Shown here in pieces: positions 1-10,663 of a stretch of 64,000 nucleotides of DNA (within the stretch, counting starts at the first letter, position 1; every line of letters begins with the position of its first letter). The notes under the pieces are model-generated. The model was not told the origin of the DNA, searched no databases, and saw nothing but the letters and a program-made list of their open reading frames with translations. Source of the DNA: Brachionus koreanus (taxonomy: Eukaryota > Rotifera > Eurotatoria > Ploima > Brachionidae); the NCBI GenBank assembly GCA_016987375.1, contig PJRA01000506.1, positions 275,942-339,941 of the forward strand, read 5' to 3'. The position numbers and the translations under genes were made by a program.

Positions 1-84
1 GAGTACGTACAAAAATTGATTGAATCAATGCCAAAAAGAGTTTTGGCTTGTTATAAGGCTAAAGGCGGACATCTCAACTATTAA
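1..84 (+). mobile_element. C-terminal end of a Tc1-like transposase
   Basis: Frame 1 is open from the window edge to a TAA at 82-84 and encodes about 27 residues. The ending (ESMPKRVLACYKAKGGHLNY) has the shape of the conserved Tc1-family C-terminus, which usually reads roughly ESMPRRIQAVIKAKGG followed by a few residues. The catalytic DDE core would lie left of the window, so intactness cannot be judged. No clear terminal inverted repeat was found in the AT-rich bases that follow. The family call rests on this short tail only. Confidence 0.7.
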
Positions 85-1912
85 ATTTTAAAAATTTCTA
101 AACTTATGAACCGATTATTCTTATTAATTTTATAGCTTTTTCCTTTTTTTTAATTTTTCTGTGATTTTTTTTCATTTAATTTTTTTTGGTTTTACGTTAT
201 TGGATTGATCACAGATAAATAATTAAAAAAAAGACGCTTTTTTTCATTTTCCCGCTTTTTATACACATAAAAACAATCGTTGAGTTAACAAATAAAAATA
301 TTTCTAAACTTTTTCAATAAACTGTATAAATTGAAATTGCTTAAGAACAAAAAGGGCATGACCAAATGAAGAATTCTCTTTAAATCCAAACTTTTTAATA
401 TGATTCAGCAAAAATTTCAAGCAAGATATTTTTTCATCTATTGAATAAAAATATACTGAAAAAATAATATATTGTAAAGTATTAATATAAACCATGAATT
501 TTCTAATCAGAATGAATTAATTAATTTCAAAATATAGTATTGTTAAACTTTTGAATTTTAAAACTGAAATTGAAATATGTTGACCTTTATATTTTTGTCA
601 TACAAATATCTTTCGAGTTTTTAGTTATAAGCTTCAATGCGGGATTAGCTGTTATTTTAAATTTTTTAAAAGATTTTTAAGAAGCGAACAAGCGGCGGCT
701 AAAAATTTTTTTAACCGCGAGCAACTCCGCCAAAACCGATGGTTATAAAAGCGGATGACTAATTTAGGGGTCAGACCGGCGGTGCTGGCTGGCAATTTCT
801 TATGACCAAAATTTTTCTATTGAATGTTTTTTAAGAATGGACAAATTAGCTTACAATGTCTAAAATTATTAAACAAGTTTATTTAATTTTAAACTAATTT
901 CATAAATTAGCTTAAAATTTAGTAAAATTTATATAAAAATCTTTAACTTAGACTAATTTGTCAATTTCTGAAAAAAAATTATTTAGTCAAAGCATTTGTC
1001 CAGCAAATATCGCAGTCCAAAATTTTCACCGCCGGTCTGACTGCCAAACTACCCAAACTCAAACTAACAGCTAATTATTTTTTTTTAGACTAGATTACAT
1101 TAGGATGATTAATTTATGATTAATTAGGATTATTGAAATGCTTTAATAAAAATTGAAGCAAATTTTTATCGTATTTAAATAAAAGCTTGATATAAAAATT
1201 TTCCAAAGTTATTTGTCTGTATAAATTATCAAAATTTTTTCTAATTATGAGAATTTGAAAGTTTCCGAAATTCTTCAAATATAAAATCAAGCATACAAAA
1301 AAGACGAAATTTATTGGAATGATTTGGAAAATTTTTAATTTCATTTTAAAAGTTAAAATTAAAATTGAAATCAATTTATTTTTAATTACTCATAATTCAT
1401 AATAAAAAAATATTCCTACGAAATAAATTAATGAAAATATTTGAATTGGTATAAAAATTTTAAGGTTTGTTGTGAGGTTAATTTTACCTATTTGATCATT
1501 TTTGATGTTGAGAAAAAGCAAAAATAAAAATTAGTATTTTCAAGTCAATATTTATGTCAGATTTATGCAGTATAATTTAAGAAAAAATTAGATGAAATAT
1601 GATTTGCAATTTTTTTTTTATTTTTTCTTTCTTTCTATTAAAAATTCAAATTATGCGATTTTTTTTCTATGAAAAAAAAATTATTCGTTTTTTAATCAAG
1701 AAAAAAAGCCAAGCTGACTAAAAAATGGAATTATTGAAAGATAATCAAAGAATGAAAATTTTATTTTGCATATTTACTTATGTCTCCTTGAGGGGTTGTT
1801 AAAAAATTTTTTTAGACATAGCTATTTAATAGAATAATTTTATTTTTAAAATGCGCACTTAAATTTTTAATTTATTCCTAATAGATATGAATTAAATTAA
1901 CTTTCCAAAATT
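85..1912. other. Intergenic, AT-rich; holds one foldback element
   Basis: No convincing gene is present. Short open frames at 304-495 and 1120-1374 (minus) are low-complexity and resemble nothing. The only structured part is the GC-raised stretch around 690-1050, which contains the inverted-repeat element listed separately. Long A and T runs fill 1600-1700. Confidence 0.6.
770..1041. repeat. Foldback/MITE-like element with 15-bp perfect inverted termini
   Basis: The sequence at 770-784 (gtcagaccggcggtg) recurs as an exact reverse complement at 1027-1041. Pairing continues inward with interruptions; for example gacaaattag on the left matches ctaatttgtc on the right. Bases just outside the 15-mers also pair partially. 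The arms are far more GC-rich than the surroundings, and no transposase lies inside. This is the layout of a small non-autonomous DNA transposon. The superfamily is not identifiable and no clean target-site duplication was seen. Confidence 0.6.
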
Positions 1913-3634
1913 ATGACCTATCAAGACGAGCTTAACGAACTTCCACCACAGGAATTGTCAAATCCGAAAAAATTCAATTATCTCATTAGTCAAAATACAT
2001 ATCTGACGTAAGATTTTGCATGTCTAGTGCCCTTTTAAATTAAAATAATTCCAAAACAGAATTAACGAGAAAAAGTTTCTTTTACAGCGTCTCAAAGATT
2101 CAAATTATAATTTGATTACAAATTTCAAAGAAAATTACAAGCCTATAATTTACAAAAATGAATTGGTAATATTTGTTTGGTATTTAATTTTCATTTTTAA
2201 ATAATTTTGAATTTTAATTTCAATATTTTTAAATTTTATTTACGAAAAATTAAAAAAAAATATAATAGATTTTTTTTTGATTTTAGTTGATAATTAGACA
2301 AATATTTTTACTCGTAATTACGAGTAATTTTTTTTTTTTTTGTGAAAAAAATTTTTTATTATTTTTATTTAAATCAGATTGCATCAATTCAAGAAAAAAG
2401 AAAAAATATAGAACTTTTCAAAGAACAATTAATCACTCATAAATCGGGCGTCAAAAAATGTAAATTAGAAGAGTTATTTTTCGTAAATTTATTTTGATTT
2501 ATTTTTTATAGCCAAATATGAAGCAGATGTTTCAAGTCGATTAAGTTTGGAAAAAAAGCAAAATGCTAACAAAATTTTAGCGGATAAAATTAAAAGATGT
2601 CAAGATATAAAAAAAAAATTGGAAAATATGACTTTAGAGAAAACAAAAGAGTTAAATGAATTGAAACTTGTTATTATAGAATACCAAAAAAAACAAATTT
2701 ATCAATTGAATAAAGAAATATTTGATATTACTGAATTAAAACAAAAGTAAGAATTTTTTTTTTTTTGAATTCAGTTTAGCTTTATTGATTGAAAAGAGAG
2801 GAAGACATGACACAAAAAAGTACTCTGACAGCTTTAAAAGACGCCCGTCAAACAGTTTATGTTAACGGTCGATGGATATTTGCAAACGATCACGTGGTTT
2901 ATCGTATAATCAACTCTTCTCTTCCTACTGATGGTGATTATATATGCTTTATGAAAGAATGGCTTAAGAATGAAGACAGACAAAAAGAATATGAAACAGA
3001 AGACATAAACTTGTATCCACGTCTCGGAATCTCTTCAATTACCGCAAATAATACTACTACTAGTCCTACATTGGATAGTTCAAATAGAGCTAATTTTTTA
3101 TCCGGTTTAACACATACTGTTCAATTTGTAAATTTAATCGCCTTTTACTTTAATGTACTTCTTCCCTACAACTTACCTCATAGTAAATTTTGCAATCAGA
3201 CGCTAACTATTGACCAGTTTCAAAACGCAATCGCCAAATTAAATACAAATATTGTGTACATGTGTATTCATCAGCATATTCCAATTAGCAATTTATTACC
3301 AAAACAAACATTGGAAAATGTGCATCATTTTTTAGACTATTTTCAAAAAATGCGAATTAAACTAAGAGAAAAACATCCGGTGGTGTTTCCAGATCATTTA
3401 ATTTTGATGATGAACGAGATGTTCGCTGAAACAGATGACGATAATCTAGCAGAAGAATCGATGCCGTATATGCCTTTTCCAAAAGAAAATGAAGATTGGG
3501 AAACAGTGCCACAGAGTGATGAAATACCATCCGACGACTCGTTGAATACTGCTTCAAATAAAAATGTTTCTATGTCTTTGATATCGTCCGTTTTTCAATA
3601 TTTCAATAAATTAGGAAACACCAAACAAAATTAA
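1913..3634 (+). CDS. ATG14: ATG14/Barkor, autophagy PI3K complex subunit
   Basis: Five exons (1913-2007, 2060-2165, 2378-2459, 2512-2746, 2797-3634) join in frame to 451 codons. ATG14 directs the VPS34-Beclin 1 lipid kinase to ER sites where autophagosomes form. Residues about 35-170 are a Lys/Glu-rich coiled coil, as in the family. The C-terminal half matches ATG14 closely: DARQTVYVNGRWIF, PTDGDYICFMKEW, then an LTHTVQFVNLIAFYFNV stretch and LNTNIVYMCIHQH. An acidic linker with DWETVP precedes a last segment (MSLISSVFQYFNKLG) resembling the membrane-curvature-sensing BATS domain. The last acceptor was placed at 2795-2796 because it restores the frame. The N-terminal Cys-pair hairpin of vertebrate ATG14 is not visible. 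UVRAG is the main alternative, but the BATS-like tail argues against it. Confidence 0.9.
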
Positions 3635-5275
3635 CAAATTTGTTTTTTAAAATTTTTTCTATAATCTAATTTTCGGCCTTTCAAAAAAAAAAACACAAAA
3701 GTTAGAAGTGTTTTTTTTTATCAATTTTAGATATTTTTTTCGACTCATTTAAACTAAGTGCTTTGTATTAGTCAATCAAAATATTTTAACAAGGGCCTTT
3801 TATTTCATTCAAAATAAAGTTTTATGAAAAATTTGTTTTTGAAATATATTTTATCTTTATCATCTTGCCATAGAAAATGAAATTCTCAATTTTTACCAAT
3901 AAAATTTGATTTAAATAAATCATTTAGCTTTAAAACATCGAGAATTAAAAAAAAAACTTTAAAAATGTCTCTTTATTTAAAGAAATCATCATAAAAGCAG
4001 TATAAAAATTACTTCGGTAAGATAGGAATTACTAAAGAACAGGAAACTAAAATAAATGATTTCTAAAACATTAAAATAAGGAAAATTTTGAAAAATTATA
4101 AATTAAATTTAATTATTTTTTTTTACATTTAACAAAACCATTTTTGAATACTCAAGCTAATTAAATTTAACAACTTTATTTAATCACTTTTAATCAACTT
4201 TTAATTTTGTTCTTTTAATTTTTTCATGATCATCGATGAGATTTTATAGTAACGGTTGTATACTTGTATATTTGGTGAAGGCAGGATTTTGGTTTTCCTC
4301 TTTGTCTATTTGATTCCCTCACTTTTGATTCATATAAATTCTTGCTGATTTTTAAATTTTTATTTTATCTTGATTAGATAATTTCAAAAAAGGAAAAAAT
4401 AATTTTTTTCCTAGACGACCATCAAATTTGGCATTTAATATTAAGCTCTCACCTCGAATTCTTCTGGTTTTAAAATTAAATTCTGTCAATTTGTTGGAAA
4501 CATTTGAAAAGTTATTTAGATCCATTTTTTTAAAGCGGCTAAAGCTATTCAACTTCTGTTTTAATTGATCAATATATATAAATAACCGTATCCCCTTTCA
4601 GTGTATTGCAATTATTGACTCAAATATTTTATTAAGTTTAAATCATATAAAAAAACATTTTAATAAATGAACTATGATAAATGGAAATTTTTAATTAATT
4701 AATGAAATTTTCAATCTTGATTTAAGAAACTAAAAAATTATAAATAAGTTAATTATAAGAATTAGTTTTAAAAATTTATTTTTATAAATATTTTATTTAC
4801 AATAAATAGTGACTTTTTTGATTTACAAGTGTTTCCAATAAATGAGAATATCTTTCAAATTTCATTTTAAAAAAAAAAAGTAATTAAATTTTTTAAAAAA
4901 ATCTTTTCAAAGAAACTTGTCTTTCAGCTTCATCTTTTTAATTATCTTAAATACAAAAATAAAAACAAATAAAATTAAAAAAAAACCTGTAACGCAAAGC
5001 GTAATGATTAACTAGGTCTCAAAACCCGATACGTAAAAATATTAAAGAAAAGATAACAATTATATATCGAATGAAAAAAAATGAACATTATTTTTTTGAA
5101 GGCATAACATTTGGAGTAAAAATTAATGACAACAAACAACTATACTGGTGTGCTTCGGTCAGTTTTTGTATTAGAAAATCCATTTATGCATTCTGTTTCT
5201 GATTCATGTTCGTTTGAATCAGATGTAAATTTATTTTCTAAATAAAATTTCGAATCAAATCTAAAATCAATCTAT
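3635..5275. other. Intergenic between convergent ATG14 and WDR26
   Basis: This stretch holds the 3' UTRs of two convergent genes. An AATAAA-like signal (caaaataaag) lies near 3812, about 180 bp past the ATG14 stop. The rest is AT-rich with long homopolymer runs. The open frame at 4352-4552 (minus) is low-complexity and not supported. Confidence 0.6.
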
Positions 5276-7822
5276 CTAAAGGAATATATTACTTGGTCCC
5301 CACACTCTGATTGTTCCGTCGTCTGATGCACTCACAATCATTCCAGGTATTTCTGGATTCCATGTTACACATGTCACATTTCGCGTATGTCCTTCCAAAA
5401 CAGCAATTGGTTGCTCTTTTTTGATATTCCATACATACACCTTATTGTCTTCGCTTCCACTAGCAATGTAAATTTCATCAGCTCCACCAAATGTTGCATA
5501 ATTCATGTATGTGTTCTGGACTGAGCCTTGGAATCTTCTTATAAGCATTCGGTCTTTAACATCCCACAAATGAATTCCTTGAGCTGCTGCGCTTACTAAA
5601 AGCTGTGTACCTGCTTTATTTAATGTAAAAGATACTATTTGAAAATCTTCCTGAATCCTTAGATTAAAATCATAATTAATTTTATAATTGTTTTTAGTTT
5701 TTAATTCAATTACAAATTTGAATCTGTCAATTCTTTAAAGTTATAGGATCTAATTCGTTTCAAAGTATCAGCACATAAAACTTGACCATCAGGTAAGGCT
5801 TCAAGACAGCGAACTCGGACTCCTTCCCATGTTTCCTTAATAGTTCCATCAATATCCTAAAAAAATAAAAAAATAAACATATCAAAACTTTGTCTATTTT
5901 GATTATTACACAATAGTAGAAATGGCCTTTGGTACCCCCACAAACAAAGCTTTGACTATCAGGCATCCATGCAGCTGTAATAATACTGTCATCATGATTG
6001 TTATTAATGCGTTTTTTCAAGACTTGATTTTGAATATCCCAAATCCATATTTCTGAACAGTCTTCGGTTCCACAGACAATTAAGTATCTATCATCAGGAC
6101 TCCAAACTACAACACTAGCACCATGCGTATGTTCATCATATGTTTTGTTTATTGTCAAATTATAAGTATTTTGATTAACGTCCCAAATTATGAGACAGCC
6201 ATCTTTTGATCCTGTTGCCAATAGTTTGCCATTATTGGAAAATTTACAATACCATACTTCATCACAATGGTCATTATAAACCTGAAGGCAAATAGATGGA
6301 AAATCATCCCTTAAAAGAAATTCAAATCAATCATTTAGCTCTTGATTAAATAAAGACGTATACTTTGAACAAACATGGTCACGCAAAAAAGACCATTCGT
6401 CAATGGGAAATTTATCTTTATAATTATGATATGGGCATTGCTCGCATTGATACTCAATTGCTTGATTCAACAAAATTTCTAATCGATGAGGAGGAAGCAT
6501 TATATTAGGAGGTAGAAAGGCTACAAAAATAATTTATCAAAAGATTTGTGTAAAAATTTTCAAATTTACTTTGAAGCTTATCCATTAAGAATCTTCGTGA
6601 TACTTCATTCTTACCAGCCCATTTGCTTAAAGCTTTTAAATTGTTTTGATCAGTGCACATTAAAAAACTTAAAAAGGAATCAAAATAATTACTCACATAA
6701 ATTAAAATTTAAATATTACCTGCTCAATTCATGTAATCGTTCTATATTGAATTTTAAAGGGGCCAATTCATCTCTTAAACATTTTAAGGCTTCCATTATT
6801 TGACCATCTTCCAAGCATTCTAGATATTTTTGCTCCAGAATTAGGAATTTCATATTCTAGTTTTAAATTTCATTATACGAATGTATCAATAAAAAAATTA
6901 AATGAATTTCTAAGTGAATTATGAATGATTGATAGAAGTAACATCTTAAAATAAAATCAACCCTAAAAATTAAAAGAATTTTTTCTTTCGAGAAAATATT
7001 TTTTATAAATTAAATGAATAAAAATATATTCATTTAAAATTAAAGCATTATTTTACTGTTTAGCTAATTATTATTGATTTAAAGAGGCAAATATTGAGAA
7101 CTTTTGAAAATTTAGCTAAAAAAAAAGAAAGATGATTTAAAAAACTATCTACCAACATTTATAATTTTCTATTTTTACATTATAGATTAATTGATTATTA
7201 TCAAAAAAATAAAAAATTATTTAATTTAAAAATTTTTACTTTGAAATCAGTTGAGTCTGTTATAAAGGCTCTCAAACTTTCCAAAGCAGTTTCTGCCTTC
7301 AATTGAATAAAAAAATTATTAATTTAAAGAAATATTAAAATTATTTTCTTCAAAATACTTCTTGCCATTTTCCGTCCTTGATGAGATTACGAAAATTAGC
7401 TGCTGTTGGATGTTCGAGCATACAACCAGATTCGTTTATAAGACATTCACTGGTTTTATGTAACCCAAGAGATTTTAAATGTTGACCAATCAATCTAAGT
7501 ATATCCTTTTGACCTTGGCTGAAATTTTTGGTAACAGTACTCGAATGATTTGTTTTTGTTGTTCCGTTCGAAATGTTACATTCTTCAGATGAGCTATTTT
7601 TACAACCATTGTTTCCATTAATTTTTCCATTTGCTTCAGAGTGTTCATACATTTTAAAACCGTTTTTGGAATTTTCGCTCATATTCATTGCCATCTTTTT
7701 TGTCGAGCAAGTTGTATTTTGAAGAAAACGATTCAAACGCTGTCGTTTTGAAGGCGGAGCAGTATCCTCTCCACCGTCAATGTCACTTTTATCTGAGCTT
7801 GATGCCAGTATGATTGAAAATG
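5276..7822 (-). CDS. WDR26: WDR26, scaffold of the GID/CTLH ubiquitin ligase
   Basis: Eight exons on the minus strand join in frame: 5276-5657, 5714-5856, 5910-6309, 6364-6520, 6570-6667, 6720-6856, 7240-7296 and 7359-7822. WDR26 (yeast Gid7 type) recruits substrates to the CTLH E3 ligase. A LisH/CTLH region follows a low-complexity N-terminus ([16 protein letters not shown], then [18 protein letters not shown]), and [11 protein letters not shown] and [16 protein letters not shown] match the family linker. A WD40 propeller ends the protein ([26 protein letters not shown]). The 5' end is uncertain. The first in-frame ATG is at 7694, but acidic coding-like sequence extends upstream to a possible acceptor at 7823-7824, so a short first exon was probably missed. 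Confidence 0.93.
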
Positions 7823-10663
7823 CTATATAATTTGTATAGTCGCCGTTTTTGTTTGTTATTTTAACCAATTATCTTAAATTGACTCAATTTGGAATAAATT
7901 TTTTAAAGCAAAAATGCGTTTCTCTAAATTTCAAACAACTATTTTTTGTACAGTTTTAGACATGAGAACAAAAGCATATAGAGATGCGTAAAAGTCACTT
8001 ATTTTTCAAAAAATGATGTCTAATTTTAAATTAAGCTACGAAATAAAAATAAATTTTCATAGGTTACTATTAAAAGAGTAGTTTGTAGGAAAATTGGGGT
8101 CATGTCCAGGCAGACTAAGAGGCCCTATTCCTATACTTTTTAATAAACTAATGCTTTCAACTGAAATTAATTGCAAATTAAAGCAAAAAAAGCGAGCGAT
8201 CGCATCCAAAGTGAGGAAAGACTAATAATAATTTATGAATTTTTGAAATTATTATAATCGTGGTAAAGCAACAAACAAAAAAAAATTTAACAAGAGCTCT
8301 AGAGCTATTTGGAATAATTAGTGGTTTTTGTTGCTGTACTAATATTATAAAAAATTACTTGATATTCCGAATAAATGAGGAAATTCATCTTCGTCATTTA
8401 CTCTTATCCATTTTTTGATCTTACTATAAATTTTTAAAATCAAATAAATTTTGCAATTTTGGCCTATATGATTTTTACATAACATATCCTCTGAATATTA
8501 CGCAATTTTTTTTTCATAGGATTAACATAACTAAATTGGTAACATTTGATTGAAAACAGCTGATTTCCATTCTATTTTTGTCTTAAGAATGTTTAATCTT
8601 TTCTAACCTTTAATTTGTTTGTTGCATTAATAAAAATGTGAAATATTTAAAGTCCTAAGCTTTAATTTAAAACTCAGATTATTTTTAAAAACAATTAAAA
8701 ATAGAAAAAAAATTATTCAATAAGAAAAAAAAAGGGATTTTGATTTTGATCTAATCTAGTTTAACTTTTTTAGATAATCTTTATTTAAATTAAATTAAAA
8801 AAAAAACTTCAATTTTCCCTTGGTCCGAATCCCTTTAACACTAGAAGCACCAAACGAGTCAAAATGACTCGTTTTAAAATTTTTTGAATCCTCGTATCTT
8901 TTGAATGGATTTTTGAAATAGATATATCTTTTTTGATTTATGTAGATTTTAAAATTTTCTTTAAAAATAATATTACTTAATAAAATTGTTATTGTTTTTA
9001 TTATAAAATAATTTCAAATTAAAAAGACGTGAAAAAATGCTTGTAACTCTAGGATAAACCAAAAATTTACAAAAAAATTGAGTCATACATGCTTTCCATA
9101 CTCAAAATATACATGATAAGAATTTAACTTTTAACTGAATATTTAAAATTGTAGAAATTTTATTTTAAAGATCTGATAAAAAATATCAAAGACAAGTGAA
9201 TGAATTTGTTGTTCATCTGAAAGAAAATCGAAAAATTTTTTTTAGCTTAATTAAAAATATTTATTAATAATTTTTAGCGATAATTGGAATCATGCTTATA
9301 AATCTAATTGGAATTAATTAAATTTCAAACTAAATTAAAGAAAAAAATTTAACTTAATCAAAATTGTAGCCAATTTTAAAAAATCAAAATGTTATTACTT
9401 TTTAAAATAAGATTAGTGTCAAGCTTCAGAAATTTTAATTCTTTCCTAGTCCTATTTTTTCTTGGCTCACTTGTTACAACTTTTATTTTACAATAACAAA
9501 AATTTTAAATTTATTTAGATAAAATTGTGTGCCTTATTTTTCTAATCCATCGATTGTCACTAATATTTGAAAAATTATTTGATTACTTGAGTCAAATATC
9601 AAATTCCAGTTTTGGATTCATGCATGCATTTCAAATATTTAGCTCAGCTAAAACATAACCAAAAGTTTGGTGAATCAAAATATGTGCTGGAGTCAGTCTT
9701 TTAGTAGTGTGGAATACAGTCAAAAAATTGTGTTTTAATGACAGTGTATAATAAAAATTACACAAATTTAAAATATTAAATTCTAATAGATAAATTAATT
9801 GATCATAAGAAAACAAGTTGAAATTTGAAAAAAAAATTTCGTGACAATCCAGCTTTTTTTGGCGGTCTAGCGGCCACCACTGACGGTACCCAAAACTATT
9901 TTTTAGCTAAATTAATGAATAGTATGTGGCTTATTCCTAAAAAAATTGTCTCTTCCAATTTTGGCTTGGAAAAATTATGAAAATAAGCATTGACTTTTCA
10001 AAGAGATTTTTAAGCATTTGAAAAAAGTAATTAAAAAAGTGTTTGTCACCAAATAGTATTTTTTATTTTAAAGCAATATAAGCTCTTCATCATTTAATTA
10101 TTTTATTGATGTCAATCAAATATCAAAAAAATAAAGATAAAATTAGTTAAAAATCGAATTAAATTTTTAAAGTATTTTAGAATTTGAATTAAATACTTAT
10201 TTAACAAATAGTGAGATATTGACGAAAGGAAATATATTACTAAATTCAAAATCTAAAATTCAACCTCACTTTTCTTTAAATAAAAAAAAGAGGAGATCAC
10301 GTTTGAATGGGATATTGAATAAAAATATGATTTTAGCAGTAAATCTTAATTTTATTTTTTGTGATTAGAAAAAATCATCTTTGCATAGATAAAATCAAAA
10401 AGAAAAAAATTAAAATAAAATTTTAAATTTTATTTCTGATTTCATGATGTTTAAATGCTCTAAAAAATAATATATTTTTATAAATTACAATTTATTAACA
10501 AGAAGTGAAATGACCAAGAAAAAAAAATATGAAAAATAAAAAGATGAAAAATTTTTACAAAATTTTGGTCATCTTAAGCCGAAAAAAAATTATTTCTTTT
10601 AACATTTTGATTATAAATAACGGGCAGTCCTAAATTTCCAATAAATTCAAAAAGTTAGACCAA
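7823..10663. other. Intergenic, 2.8 kb; one piggyBac-like terminus
   Basis: No gene is supported. A moderately GC-richer patch near 8090-8220 has no recognisable coding or RNA content. A TTAA-CACT motif with a palindrome at 8835-8874 is listed separately. A short GC-rich island at about 9860-9892 (ggcggtctagcggccacc) stands out but has no partner nearby. The open frame at 9631-9816 looks random. Confidence 0.55.
8835..8874. mobile_element. Solitary piggyBac-like terminus with 10-bp palindrome
   Basis: TTAA at 8835-8838 is followed by CACTAGAAGCACC, then by a perfect hairpin: AAACGAGTCA at 8852-8861, a 3-nt loop, and TGACTCGTTT at 8865-8874. The TTAA target with a CACT start is shared with the complete MITE at 43749-44002. 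No matching opposite end was found within 1 kb, so this is probably a decayed or solo end. The assignment is an inference from terminal sequence only. Confidence 0.4.

Noticed and set aside
2747..2796. A 28-bp intron in ATG14 using the acceptor at 2773-2774
   Set aside because: That junction gives the wrong frame. The acceptor at 2795-2796 gives a 50-bp intron and a continuous match to the family.
9631..9816. Small minus-strand open frame
   Set aside because: Short, Leu/Asn/Phe-rich, with no recognisable motif or context.
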